Shown piece by piece: positions 37,071 to 46,497 of a DNA stretch of 64,000 bases (position 1 is its first letter; each line of letters opens with the position of its first letter). The position numbers were made by a program, and so were the translations under genes. The stretch lies in NCBI GenBank assembly GCA_016291005.1, contig JAEEVT010000003.1, forward strand, positions 1 through 64,000, written 5' to 3'. The notes beneath the pieces were generated by a model. The model was not told the DNA's origin and searched no databases. It saw only the letters and a list, made by a program, of their open reading frames with translations. The DNA comes from Prevotella sp. GTDB taxonomy: Bacteria; Bacteroidota; Bacteroidia; Bacteroidales; Bacteroidaceae.

Positions 37071-38213
37071 ATGAAAAAAGTTAAACTCCTTTTGCTCTCG
37101 GTGCTCTGCACCGTGGCAGCACATGCCCAACTGGGTAATGCTGGTTACTACCGCATTCAGAACGCCTCTACCGAGCGTTTCATCTCTCCGTCTGACAACT
37201 ATGGCTACAACGAGCCCGGTACCACAATGGTAGACGTTTCCGCTCTGAAGACTATTTCTGCAGAGGGCGTTGAGACCGATCCCGGTTCTGTTATCTACAT
37301 CAAGGCAGAGGGTGATGGTTACAACCTCCTCGGCCAGGGCTACCAGACCTGTGACGTATTCCCCGGACATCCTTATCTGAAGATTTGGGACAATGGTGAT
37401 AACACCTATAAGGCTTACATGACCGAAGGTGGTGTTTCTGTATATCTCGTGGAAGGTGACGAGCAGTGCATGACCAGCAAGAACAGCTCTCTTGAGAAGG
37501 CCGACTGGAAAATTATCCCCGTGGACGACAAGGATAACTTCTTCGGTGTAGCTCCTGAACTGAAGTCTGGCGACGACTACTACATGTCATTCTTTGCTGC
37601 ATTCCCCTTCAAAGTGGATTCTGAGAACCTGAAGGCATACGTCATCACAGATGTTAAGAATGGTGTTGTTACCATCAAAGAGGCTCAGGAAGTAGAGGGT
37701 GCAACTCCCGTTATCTTCAAGTCTACTACTGATGAGGCCGCCAAGAACATGCTGACAATCGGTGAGGGTATGCCCGCACTGGCCAGTGCTGAAGATTATA
37801 GCGCATACAACAAGAGAGTTGACCTTGCTGAGGGCGCACACGGCGCATTCTTCTGCAACCCCGTTCAGGGCAAGCACCGCAATGTCATTGAGAACGACCC
37901 GAACACCATGCGTTTATTCGGAGTTGACGAAAATGGCAATCCTGCTTTCATCACCTCTGACAAGGATTATATCCCTGCCAACACCGTATTTATCAAGGTG
38001 AAAGCTGGTTCTGCTCCTACATTCATGATTGTTGAAGAGGGTTCGCAACATGTAAAGGGTGACCTTGACAACGATGGTGAAGTCACAATGTCCGATTACG
38101 TTATCCTTTCTCAGATGGTTATGGGTTATATTCCTGCAACTGCCGATGGTGACCTGAATGGTGACGGATATGTGACTGTAGCTGACGCTATCATTCTTTA
38201 TAACATGATTTAA
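37071..38213 (+). CDS. Exported dockerin-domain protein
   Basis: A 380-residue protein with signal peptide (VAAHA|QLG). Residues about 22-320 are beta-rich with GYYRIQNASTERFI and a mid-region LKIWDNGDNTYKAY; I do not recognise the domain. Residues about 326-380 form a complete type I-like dockerin: two calcium loops, GDLDNDGEVTMSD and GDLNGDGYVTVAD, each followed by a short helix, with the protein ending right after the second. There is no type IX sorting tail, so attachment through a cohesin would explain surface retention. The next gene, 37 bp downstream, encodes two cohesin-like modules. Confidence 0.88.
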   Translation: MKKVKLLLLSVLCTVAAHAQLGNAGYYRIQNASTERFISPSDNYGYNEPGTTMVDVSALKTISAEGVETDPGSVIYIKAEGDGYNLLGQGYQTCDVFPGHPYLKIWDNGDNTYKAYMTEGGVSVYLVEGDEQCMTSKNSSLEKADWKIIPVDDKDNFFGVAPELKSGDDYYMSFFAAFPFKVDSENLKAYVITDVKNGVVTIKEAQEVEGATPVIFKSTTDEAAKNMLTIGEGMPALASAEDYSAYNKRVDLAEGAHGAFFCNPVQGKHRNVIENDPNTMRLFGVDENGNPAFITSDKDYIPANTVFIKVKAGSAPTFMIVEEGSQHVKGDLDNDGEVTMSDYVILSQMVMGYIPATADGDLNGDGYVTVADAIILYNMI

Positions 38214-38250
38214 TCATTAATACTGAATAATTTATAATTAGGAAACTATT

Positions 38251-39282
38251 ATGAAAATCCTTCATAAAATAACGGTCAGCCTGCTGATGATGGCATTGCC
38301 TTACGTGGCTAATGCACAGGTTTCGCTCTCTGCCTCTGACTTTGACATTGCGGCAGGTGGTGAGGCAACCTTCGCAGTCAGCATGGAAAACGAAGGCCAG
38401 CAAATATGTGCTGCTCAGTTTGATATGGCTCTGCCTGACGGTCTCACCTTCCAGTCTGCACAATTAGCTGACGCCAGAAGTGTAGATCACGGAATTGACA
38501 GCAATACTGTAAATGGCAAGATTCGTGTTTCTGTCATGGATCCCGAGAATAACTTCAAAGGCAATCAGGGTCCTATCGCTTATATCACTGTAAAAGCTTC
38601 AAGCTCCTTCAAAACTGGCAAAGTCGGCTTTGAATTTATCTCATTCTCTAGCTTGACAGGACAGGCTTTTTGGGGTGCCAACTTTGACATCATCGTTAAT
38701 CCTGATATCATTGAGACTACTGAGGGTGTGAAGTTCTATGTAAGCCCTGAGTCTTTGACCCTTGAACCAAATAGCGAAGGTGTGAAGCAAGGTGAATTGT
38801 CCATCATGCTGGATTCGCCCAAGTACTCTGTTACTGCTTGCCAGTTTGATTTAACCTTGCCCGATGGTGTGAAAGTTGCCAGTGCAAAGGGTACAGATCG
38901 TTCAGCAAACCTCAAGACTACCGCTAAGGAACTTGACAACGGTTGCGTTCGCATCAAGATGGCTGATATTAAGATGCCATTATTGGAGACCATCACCGGT
39001 ACAGAGGGTGCTATTTGCATCATTACCTTCGAGGCTACTGACAAGAACTTCAAGTCTGGTGAAGTGAAGATTGATAATATTGAGTTAGCTAATCCTGATA
39101 ACCTCAAGTGTAATCCGGACGACATCACTGTTTCCATCAGCGCTACTGCAGGCATTGAGAACGTTACTGCCAATCAGCTGAACCAAGGTCCTATCTATAA
39201 CCTCCAGGGTGTAAAGGTAGCTGGCGAGAGCATGAACAAGGGTGTCTATATCCAGAATGGCAAAAAGTTCGTGGTTAAATAA
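38251..39282 (+). CDS. Double cohesin-like module protein with type IX tail
   Basis: A 343-residue protein with signal peptide (YVANA|QVSL). Residues about 24-150 and 158-295 are two related beta-sandwich modules of cohesin type: opening LSASDFDIAAGGEATFAVSM, CAAQFDMALPDGLTF, and IAYITVKASSSFKTGKVGFE in the first, with the matching CQFDLTLPDGVKV, AICIITFEATDKNFKSGEVKI in the second. The last 43 residues (GPIYNLQGVKV...GVYIQNGKKFVVK) are a sorting tail. It sits directly after the dockerin gene and before a strong terminator, so the pair is probably one unit. The similarity is to the general cohesin fold; binding is inferred. Confidence 0.82.
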   Translation: MKILHKITVSLLMMALPYVANAQVSLSASDFDIAAGGEATFAVSMENEGQQICAAQFDMALPDGLTFQSAQLADARSVDHGIDSNTVNGKIRVSVMDPENNFKGNQGPIAYITVKASSSFKTGKVGFEFISFSSLTGQAFWGANFDIIVNPDIIETTEGVKFYVSPESLTLEPNSEGVKQGELSIMLDSPKYSVTACQFDLTLPDGVKVASAKGTDRSANLKTTAKELDNGCVRIKMADIKMPLLETITGTEGAICIITFEATDKNFKSGEVKIDNIELANPDNLKCNPDDITVSISATAGIENVTANQLNQGPIYNLQGVKVAGESMNKGVYIQNGKKFVVK

Positions 39283-39306
39283 TTAACTACTTACATACCT
39301 AAACAT

Positions 39307-39332
39307 AAAGAGGAGCCAAACGGCTCCTCTTT
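39307..39332. terminator. Terminator of the dockerin-cohesin operon
   Basis: AAAGAGGAGCC (39307-39317) and GGCTCCTCTTT (39322-39332) form an 11-bp stem around AAAC, with a T-rich tail. The sequence can act in both directions. Confidence 0.9.
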
Positions 39333-39440
39333 ATATTTGATACTCCTTTGAATTATAGAGGTATTCTCAAACGCTTGATAAATATGTAAGAATAAAGTAA
39401 TTATCGAATTCTCAAATCCTTGACTAAAGAATTAATCTAT

Positions 39441-40496
39441 TTACAAGGCATACGAGAAACGTACGTTCAAAACTGGGAATACTGATAGTTTAGACATGAA
39501 ATCGACATATCTGCCGATTTTGCCTTTAATACCTTCTACGTCATTAATCAAGTCCGTACCATCGTGTGTCTTAAGGCTTGGCTTGCCGCCCCAGAACATC
39601 ACGCCGGCATCGACAGAGACATGCAGATGGTCGTTGTTCTTGACCAAACGACCATCGTAACCAAAACCAAGATACGGCTTTACAGAATTGACCGTCATCT
39701 CAGCAGTCACCATATGCTCGTTATTAGGTTCCATGACGTACTCATCGCCTTTCTGATGAATCACCTGACCATTCTCGTCCACGACATCATGCGTATAAGT
39801 TCCTAAATGAATTCCCATACGGCCAGCATTATCTAAACGTTTCTGAAGTTTAAGCAACAGCTCTGGGTCGGTGAACACACCCTCATAACCCTCGCCAAAG
39901 TCTATCAGCTTGATACCGGGTAAGTCCTTCCGAGACACGCCGTGCAGCTTATTATACATATTATTATAGATATCCACACCCATCAGTGAAGGCATGCTCT
40001 CAGTCTTATTAACAGCCTCGGCGACTACAGATGGTCCGATGTAAACACCACCTGTCACGCGCCAATGCTTATTATTCTTCAAGGGATAAAAGTCAGCTAA
40101 CAGGCTCCAGTTCCACATCGTAGCGTTACCTTTTATCATGGCGTAGTTAACCACATGATTGCCCGTCAAGCTTTCCAGCATGGTCGACATGCGGTTGAAC
40201 TTGCGTTCACTGGTCGCTGGGTCGTCACCCACCTGAATAGTGAATGTCATTGGAACCTCAAAACGAGGTTCGAAGCTAAATCCAGTCCTCAAACGCAACT
40301 GGTTTACAACAGGCACGGCGAAATCAACGCCAAAGCCTGTCGTACCTAACGTAATGCCAATATCAAACTTACCTGACAAGCCCTTAAAAGAGCCTCCTAC
40401 AGCATTTTCTCCAGACAACGGCAGAGTTGTCTGGGCGTTCATTGTCAACGCGCTCACGGCAAAAGTCATGAGCAACTGATTTCTCATCTTTGCCAT
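39441..40496 (-). CDS. Probable outer-membrane beta-barrel protein, unknown function
   Basis: A 351-residue protein with signal peptide (SALTMNA|QTTLP). Alternating hydrophobic strands such as FDIGITLGTTGFGVDFAV and RLRTGFSFEPRFEVPMTF, and a C-terminal FPVLNVRFSYAL, suggest a barrel. No named family is recognised. It starts 6 bp after the stop of the DUF1573 gene, so the two are co-transcribed. Confidence 0.75.
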   Translation of the reverse strand: MAKMRNQLLMTFAVSALTMNAQTTLPLSGENAVGGSFKGLSGKFDIGITLGTTGFGVDFAVPVVNQLRLRTGFSFEPRFEVPMTFTIQVGDDPATSERKFNRMSTMLESLTGNHVVNYAMIKGNATMWNWSLLADFYPLKNNKHWRVTGGVYIGPSVVAEAVNKTESMPSLMGVDIYNNMYNKLHGVSRKDLPGIKLIDFGEGYEGVFTDPELLLKLQKRLDNAGRMGIHLGTYTHDVVDENGQVIHQKGDEYVMEPNNEHMVTAEMTVNSVKPYLGFGYDGRLVKNNDHLHVSVDAGVMFWGGKPSLKTHDGTDLINDVEGIKGKIGRYVDFMSKLSVFPVLNVRFSYAL

Positions 40497-40502
40497 GCTT
40501 GT

Positions 40503-40910
40503 TTAACGTTTCTCGCCCTGCAGGAAGAGAGTTGCTGTTCCACTGTTGGTATGAATATCGATGGTGCGAGTGAACATGCCATACCCAAGGTCATCAACAT
40601 CTAAGAACACCTCCAATTTAACGCCATGACCGGCTTTGATGGGATCCTTCGGATATTCTACGTGAGTGCAGCTGCAATGATTGTAAACTTCCGTGATCTG
40701 TAAGTCCTCACCACCGTCGTTGATGAGTGTCAGGTAGAACTTTTCAACATGCTGCGCGTCAGTCAGAACACCAAAGTTGTGGTTGGTTTCCTGTAGCATC
40801 ACGTGAGCACGGTCATAACGGGGTTCTACCATGCGTCCTTTGTCGCGACAGCTGTTTAAGGTAAATACAGCTATAGCAACAACGAGTAAGAGTTTGATAC
40901 TTTTATTCAT
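40503..40910 (-). CDS. DUF1573 lipoprotein
   Basis: A 135-residue protein with a lipobox (FTLNSC) about 20 residues in and a DUF1573 beta-sandwich (HNFGVLTDAQHVEKFYLTLINDGGEDLQIT, CSCTHVEYPKDPI). I choose the Met at 40910 because it opens a short signal peptide; a Met six residues upstream is also possible. The family is common in Bacteroidetes and of unknown role. It lies in one minus-strand run with OmpA and the barrel gene, separated from OmpA by a hairpin. Confidence 0.85.
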   Translation of the reverse strand: MNKSIKLLLVVAIAVFTLNSCRDKGRMVEPRYDRAHVMLQETNHNFGVLTDAQHVEKFYLTLINDGGEDLQITEVYNHCSCTHVEYPKDPIKAGHGVKLEVFLDVDDLGYGMFTRTIDIHTNSGTATLFLQGEKR

Positions 40911-40943
40911 GTTTTGAGATTTTATCATTGGTCATTTACCAAA

Positions 40944-40971
40944 TCGGGGCTGCCTCTACAGACAGCCCCGA
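40944..40971 (-). terminator. Hairpin after the OmpA-family gene
   Basis: TCGGGGCTG (40944-40952) pairs with CAGCCCCGA (40963-40971). Only a short T tract follows on the minus strand, so some read-through into DUF1573 is possible. Confidence 0.65.
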
Positions 40972-40995
40972 CATGTTATTCTTTAACGGTAGAAA

Positions 40996-42186
40996 TTAGA
41001 ACTCTGCAATCACAATAGATACACGGTTCATCTCGTTGACCTCGAACGGCTGCTCACGGTCACCCTTAGAATCGAAGGTGATGCGGTCGGCAGCAATCTC
41101 ATACTGCTCGATGAGAGCCTTTACGACAACGTCAGCACGCTGACGGCCCAGGCGGTCGTTGATTCTGGGGTTACCAGTCTCTACGTCAGCATAACCACAG
41201 ACAGAAACCTTTGCGGTGGGGTTCTCCTTCAGGAAAGCTGCAACCTCTTCGAGCTTACCAGCCTCAGTTTCGCGGATATCCCACTTGTTGATTTCAAAGA
41301 AGATATCACGACGGATGTTTCTGATAATGGGCTTCGGCTCCTCGATGGTAACATACTTGTAAATGGTATCGTAGACGATAACATCACGATAGATGTCGTG
41401 AGACTCCTCTTCGATAGCCTTACCCAAGTTGATGCGCAGACCAGCCAGAGCGTTGAAATACCAGTCGGGGTTGTCAGCCTTCTTGCTGTTGTACTTGTCA
41501 GTCAGGATGTTGGCGTTACCCTCAAGAATCAGCTTGATAGCGGGGCTCAGACGGAAACCGAGCTGGATACCACCACGGCCGAAAGGATTAACCTTAGTGC
41601 CATCCCAGAGATACTCCAGATTGTTGATAGAAGTGCCGTAAGCTCTTGTGTCGCGGAGAACACGGTCAATTTCTACAGCCTCGTCGTTATCGAAACCGAT
41701 GTTGGCACCACCACCAACGAACACAGCGAGATTGAAGAAACGCTCGGGATTCCAGCCACCAATGAGGTCGGTCAGGCTGAAGATCAGGTCAATACCAGGA
41801 GCAACATACTTGTACTTGTAAGTATTAGAAGACAGCTCGGCACGATAGTTAGACCACTGGTTAACGAGGCGGGTATTCCAGCCACCCTTAGACTGCCAGC
41901 CGTTAACCTGTATGCGACCTGCGAACCAAGGATTAAACTGATAGCCAAGGCCCAACTGAACATTGGGGCTGATCAAATCGCCAAACTTTGCCTCACCCAG
42001 TGTGTACTGAGCACCACCCTGCACATCCAGGAACAAGTGAGACTTGAACTTCCTCGTCACTTCCTTGTGATCGAACTCCTGCACGGTGCGCTGGTCAACG
42101 CGGTCAACCACTTTTTCCTGGCGCTGTGCTGTAGCCGAAAGGCCCACAAAGGCCAACAGGGCTACCATGAACATTTTCATTTTCAT
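40996..42186 (-). CDS. OmpA-family outer-membrane protein
   Basis: A 396-residue protein with signal peptide (SATA|QRQEK). Residues about 45-265 form an N-terminal barrel with aromatic strands (LGLGYQFNPWFAGRIQVNGW). Residues about 290-396 are an OmpA peptidoglycan-binding domain (INKWDIRE, VCGYADVETGNP, NDRLGRQRADVVVKALIEQYEIAADRI). It anchors the outer membrane to the cell wall. The promoter at 42232-42239 lies 46 bp upstream. Confidence 0.92.
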   Translation of the reverse strand: MKMKMFMVALLAFVGLSATAQRQEKVVDRVDQRTVQEFDHKEVTRKFKSHLFLDVQGGAQYTLGEAKFGDLISPNVQLGLGYQFNPWFAGRIQVNGWQSKGGWNTRLVNQWSNYRAELSSNTYKYKYVAPGIDLIFSLTDLIGGWNPERFFNLAVFVGGGANIGFDNDEAVEIDRVLRDTRAYGTSINNLEYLWDGTKVNPFGRGGIQLGFRLSPAIKLILEGNANILTDKYNSKKADNPDWYFNALAGLRINLGKAIEEESHDIYRDVIVYDTIYKYVTIEEPKPIIRNIRRDIFFEINKWDIRETEAGKLEEVAAFLKENPTAKVSVCGYADVETGNPRINDRLGRQRADVVVKALIEQYEIAADRITFDSKGDREQPFEVNEMNRVSIVIAEF

Positions 42187-42231
42187 AATTCTTAATATAT
42201 TAAGTTAATATTTTAGTATTGCTTTTGACTG

Positions 42232-42239
42232 CAAAAGTA
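42232..42239 (-). promoter_or_regulatory. -7 box of the OmpA-family gene
   Basis: CAAAAGTA reads TACTTTTG on the minus strand, 46 bp before the start codon. Confidence 0.7.
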
Positions 42240-42292
42240 CGAAAAGTATTTTAAAATTGCAACAAAAAATCAAAAAAAGTGCGCTTTTAGTG

Positions 42293-42344
42293 GCTAAAAA
42301 GGGGCTTTAAGGCTCAAAAAACCTAAGGGAACCCCTTTTTTAGC
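42293..42344 (-). terminator. Terminator of the 42363 gene
   Basis: GCTAAAAAGGGG (42293-42304) pairs with a CCCCTTTTTTAGC-type arm (from 42332) with one bulged base. An AT-rich tail follows on the minus strand. Confidence 0.7.
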
Positions 42345-42362
42345 AAACTTTTTAGTTATTTA

Positions 42363-45300
42363 TCACTTCATTACGACTTTTTTACCATTTACGATATACA
42401 TACCCTTCTTGGTAGGTGTTGTCACACGACGTCCTTGCAGGTCATAGATAACATTACCACCGGCGTTGTCATTAGCGATACTATCAATCGCTGTTGGATC
42501 AGAATTGTATGTTATAACAAAGGTTCCCATATTTAGGTGGGGGTTGACCTTACACATAGAGGGCGTCACACTGGGATCACCTGCCAGATATTTTCCATAA
42601 TTGGCGTCACCGAAACAACCTGCTTCACAGAAATAGGTATACATTCCTGGGAAGTTGTTTAGTGCACCAGGTTCCAGCGGTACATCAGGTACAAACCTGA
42701 TAGCATACGTATCAGCAAATTCAGGATAGTCTTCTGAGAAAGTCGGATAATTTTCAAAGTGTCCTGTCAAAGCACTTCCTCCGACAGTAGTTGTCTGGAA
42801 TGAAACTATCTTGTTAGGATTAGCCACCAAACCGCTATACCAGTATTTGGAGACATACACTATCAATTCATTAAAGTCTGTAGCCCTATAGTAAGTAAGA
42901 CCTTCGTCCAGTAAGGGCATGAAGTAGACATATGCATCACAAGTATAATTAAAGTCCTCAGTGACAGGTTCATCGGCCAGAATTTCAAAGACCACTGTAA
43001 GTTCCTTATCCTCAACAGCCTTGCCTTCTTCAACTTCGTATGCGAAAGTACCTTTGGGCATAACCAGTGTGTACTTACCTTCAGCAAGTCCCGTCGTGGC
43101 AACATTGAATTGGGTATCGGATCTCTTGGAAAGGATAGTTCCTGTAAACGGCACAACCTCACCAGCCTTGTCGCCATCAGCATATTTGAAAACAGGGTTA
43201 GCTTCTGTACTGAGGGTGGCCTTTTTAACATTGCCAATGGTCAGCACCAAAGCATCACCAGCGTGAACAGGTGCATTTGGAGACAGTGAGGCAGTAGGTA
43301 TGATGGTTGTGGGTGAAACAGAGCCACCATCCTGAATAGTAATAGTAGCAGTCAGCTTAGTTTCCTTGACAACCTTACCAGCCGGAACCTCGTATGTGAA
43401 AGCACCCTCTTCCATGACGATGTTATAAGAACCTGCCTTCATATCCTTGGTATTTACACTGAACTCGTTGGCTGTCTCAGTTGCTGTCAGGATAGTGCCA
43501 GAGAAGTCAACCTTGGTATTATTGAGCTCGTCCTCGGTCTTGTATGTATAGTAAATCTTGGTGGCATCGGCAATAGTTGTCTTTGTAGGACCGTGGACAA
43601 CCAAGATAGCTTCGTCACCAGCTTTGGCGATAACAGCAGGACGCATGCCAACACTCAGATAAACATAGTCTGTTACATCAACTGGCTCAGTAGTCTCTGT
43701 CAGTACGAAAGCACTCGACTTAGAAGCATTAAACACCAAGCCCATATCCGGGTCTGTATCGATGCTCTCCGCATCATAGTTCAGCAGGGCGTATGCAAAC
43801 TTCTCAATGTCATTTTTCTTACCAAGGCTACCATAGATGGTAAAGAAACCATAGAGATCCTTAGGTTCAACGCCTGTCACGCTGGCAGCGGCAAACTTTG
43901 CCAATGTCAGTTTATTGACATAGGTTTCATCATCCGTCAGGTTTTTATTTGAAGTGCCCTCATAGTTCGGCAGGTTCATGGGAATATGCAGGAAGAAACC
44001 TTCCTTTGTCTGGAACACAACCATGCCGTCTTCAATTGACTTCACCTTAAAGGCTGCTGCATTACTGGCACTGGTACCTAATAACACCTTCGTCTTTGTA
44101 TCGTCGAATGTCAGATAAAGCTTCTTACCGGCAGCATTCACACCAGCAATCTTATACCAATTGTCAACAACGGGCAACATCACGGCAGTCTCATTGTACA
44201 GGGCATCAATAGCAGCCTGAAGAGCCTCGTCTGTCGGGATATCCGCAGCGTTCACCAATGCCTTAAGGGCCTTATAGCTATCACTCTCAATAGAAGGATA
44301 GCCAACCCCAGTCTGTTCCAATAAAGCCCTGGCAGCCTTCATCGTCGGCGTGTCATAGTCATTTGTCAAAACCTCAAAAGGCACTGTCAGTTCGACGTCG
44401 TTAACAATTTCGTTCGATCCTACCTCGTATACGAAAGAGCCTTTGGGTATCACCAAAATGTACTTGCCAGCCAGCAATCCCATCGTATTCACATTGAACT
44501 CCGTATCAGATTTCGTAGTCAGAATAGCACCTTCGAAGGGAACATTCTCTCCGGCCTTGTCACCATCAGCATACTTAAATACAGGCTGGGCATCAGCAAT
44601 CAAAGTAGCTTTCAGGACATTCCCAATCATCAATAGCAACTCGTCACCACCTTTTTCTATGGCTTCGCTTGACAATGCTGCCGTAGGTGTAACTTCAACA
44701 GGAGCAGACTGTGATCCATCCACAATGTAAGTGAGATTCAGCTTCGGATTCCAACGATAATCGACATCATCAGCCGGGAAATCGTTGTGGAACATCTTCT
44801 CGGGAATCTCCACAGTCCATGTCGAAGCATCCACCACATCATGGGTATGACTGATAGTAGCAACCTTATTGTTCACAGACACTGTACCAGCAAACTGAGC
44901 CGCACCACCCATCTTAAATTTAACAGTACCAGTACCGGTCTGTACAAAGGATGGGAAGGTCAACTTAATCTCCTTAGGAAGCTGACCGTGAGTAGTGCCA
45001 TTGGCAGGGTCAACAGAAGTCGGTGTAAAAGTATCACGTTTGGGAACGATGCTAAAGTTAACGGTGATGGGAGAATTTGTGGCACCCTCTGATGTCTCAA
45101 ACTTTGCACCAGGAACAGAAACGGTATAATCACCTTCGGCTGAGATGGTTTCATCTAAAGAAAGCGTTACAGTACTGCCAGAGGCAGAAGCAGTCATCTC
45201 CTTCGCGCCATCGAATGTAGAACCGGTCAAAAGCACCTTACCATTGTTAACCTTGCTCACCGATGTATTGAAATACAGCTTCATCGAATTAAAAGCCGCA

Positions 45301-45845
45301 ACTGATGATCCGTCCGCTGGCTGACTATAAGAGAAGTTTAATGGAGTAGCAGGAGAATTGTATGTTACCGTTATCTTATAGAAGTAAGAATAATCAGTAC
45401 CATTGTGCATGGTAAGTGAGGTAGGATGTGAATCCTGTGCCGTCCAGGTATTGGTCTGTGTATCAAAACGTCCTGGCATACCGGAGGCCATTCGGAGATT
45501 ATTATCCAAATAGAACTTTATCGAAGAAAGAGAGCAACCGCCAGAGACGGTGAATTTGATGTCACAACCAAGGCCCAAAGCAAGCATATAATTGTAACCA
45601 TCATAATAAACCTGAGCACCAATACTACCAGTTTTACTAAAAGTGATAGTAACAGGACCTTGGGTGATTGTTCTATCCGTTATCTGAAGCTTATTACCAA
45701 CACTTGTACTCGTTGGCAAGTTTGTAATCGGCGGATTACAATTCAATTCTGTGGGCTTGGTGAAATCGAAAGTCGTGGACTGTTCGACCGTCGCCATGCA
45801 ATGGATGGCACAGAATGTAAGCAGGAGGAAAAGTATTCTCTTCAT
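42363..45845 (-). CDS. Exported Ig-like repeat protein with type IX tail
   Basis: A 1160-residue protein with signal peptide ending IHCMA. Residues about 165-375 contain two Ig-like modules of SbsA type (FSYSQPADGSSVAAFNSMKLYFN, TSVDPANGTTHGQLPKEIKLTF). Three or four repeats share NPVFKYADGDKAGEVVPF and GKYTLVMPKGTFAYEVEEG, probably further beta-sandwich modules of about 100 residues. The C-terminal 40 residues (VIYDLQGRRVTTPTKKGMYIVNGKKVVMK) are a textbook sorting tail. No enzyme motif is seen; it looks like a surface scaffold or adhesin. Confidence 0.82.
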   Translation of the reverse strand: MKRILFLLLTFCAIHCMATVEQSTTFDFTKPTELNCNPPITNLPTSTSVGNKLQITDRTITQGPVTITFSKTGSIGAQVYYDGYNYMLALGLGCDIKFTVSGGCSLSSIKFYLDNNLRMASGMPGRFDTQTNTWTAQDSHPTSLTMHNGTDYSYFYKITVTYNSPATPLNFSYSQPADGSSVAAFNSMKLYFNTSVSKVNNGKVLLTGSTFDGAKEMTASASGSTVTLSLDETISAEGDYTVSVPGAKFETSEGATNSPITVNFSIVPKRDTFTPTSVDPANGTTHGQLPKEIKLTFPSFVQTGTGTVKFKMGGAAQFAGTVSVNNKVATISHTHDVVDASTWTVEIPEKMFHNDFPADDVDYRWNPKLNLTYIVDGSQSAPVEVTPTAALSSEAIEKGGDELLLMIGNVLKATLIADAQPVFKYADGDKAGENVPFEGAILTTKSDTEFNVNTMGLLAGKYILVIPKGSFVYEVGSNEIVNDVELTVPFEVLTNDYDTPTMKAARALLEQTGVGYPSIESDSYKALKALVNAADIPTDEALQAAIDALYNETAVMLPVVDNWYKIAGVNAAGKKLYLTFDDTKTKVLLGTSASNAAAFKVKSIEDGMVVFQTKEGFFLHIPMNLPNYEGTSNKNLTDDETYVNKLTLAKFAAASVTGVEPKDLYGFFTIYGSLGKKNDIEKFAYALLNYDAESIDTDPDMGLVFNASKSSAFVLTETTEPVDVTDYVYLSVGMRPAVIAKAGDEAILVVHGPTKTTIADATKIYYTYKTEDELNNTKVDFSGTILTATETANEFSVNTKDMKAGSYNIVMEEGAFTYEVPAGKVVKETKLTATITIQDGGSVSPTTIIPTASLSPNAPVHAGDALVLTIGNVKKATLSTEANPVFKYADGDKAGEVVPFTGTILSKRSDTQFNVATTGLAEGKYTLVMPKGTFAYEVEEGKAVEDKELTVVFEILADEPVTEDFNYTCDAYVYFMPLLDEGLTYYRATDFNELIVYVSKYWYSGLVANPNKIVSFQTTTVGGSALTGHFENYPTFSEDYPEFADTYAIRFVPDVPLEPGALNNFPGMYTYFCEAGCFGDANYGKYLAGDPSVTPSMCKVNPHLNMGTFVITYNSDPTAIDSIANDNAGGNVIYDLQGRRVTTPTKKGMYIVNGKKVVMK

Positions 45846-45889
45846 GTTGCTTTCTTGTTTCTATATAATAAATGTATGAAAATTCTTAT

Positions 45890-46387
45890 TTAGAGATGTT
45901 CTTCGTCAATTTCATCCGTAGCAGTCTTGACACAGAGTTTCCACTCACCGTCAATCTTTACGGGGTTGAACATGAACATCGTTTTGGCAGCCGAGCCACC
46001 AGTCTGCTCAGCTGTACGGAACGTCACCTCATACTTCACATCATTGCAGCCTTCCAGCATGAATGAGTAGTACTGACGCTCGTACTCCTGAACAGGGAAT
46101 AACTTGAAACGCTTCTGAAGACGTTTCTTATATTCGTCGGAAAGAGGCTTCAACTCCTCTGTGGAGTCATTATATTCATAAAGAGATGCTAATACCTGGT
46201 CAATCTTCTTACCTTTTAACTGCTCCATAGCATTGTCGCAAATCTGGAGCATCTGAGTTGTATCGTTAGAAGTTAGCATGCTGCGGAACTCCTCAACACG
46301 CTCTTCGCGAGACTTATTCTTGTTAGAACATGCAGTAGCCATCATTAACACAGCTACAGCCATCAGGATGTAATTAAACTTATTCAT
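45890..46387 (-). CDS. Small lipoprotein, unknown function
   Basis: A 165-residue protein with a lipobox (MATAC, Cys20) followed by NKNKSREERVEEFRS. The middle is helical and charged, and the end is beta-rich (FMFNPVKIDGEWKLCVKTATDEIDEE), like DUF4878-type lumazine-fold lipoproteins. It precedes the 42363 gene by 44 bp on the same strand. Confidence 0.75.
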   Translation of the reverse strand: MNKFNYILMAVAVLMMATACSNKNKSREERVEEFRSMLTSNDTTQMLQICDNAMEQLKGKKIDQVLASLYEYNDSTEELKPLSDEYKKRLQKRFKLFPVQEYERQYYSFMLEGCNDVKYEVTFRTAEQTGGSAAKTMFMFNPVKIDGEWKLCVKTATDEIDEEHL

Positions 46388-46417
46388 CTTTATTAAAATA
46401 ACTATTGAAAGTGGAAA

Positions 46418-46455
46418 AAGAGAGTGCGTCCGCTCTCTGCGAGACGCACTCTCTT
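46418..46455 (-). terminator. Terminator of the collagen-like lipoprotein gene
   Basis: A perfect 13-bp stem, AAGAGAGTGCGTC (46418-46430) with GACGCACTCTCTT (46443-46455), is followed on the minus strand by a T-run. Confidence 0.92.
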
Positions 46456-46497
46456 ATTAGAGCTTTAGATTATATTTGAAATAACCTGTTACTATTC

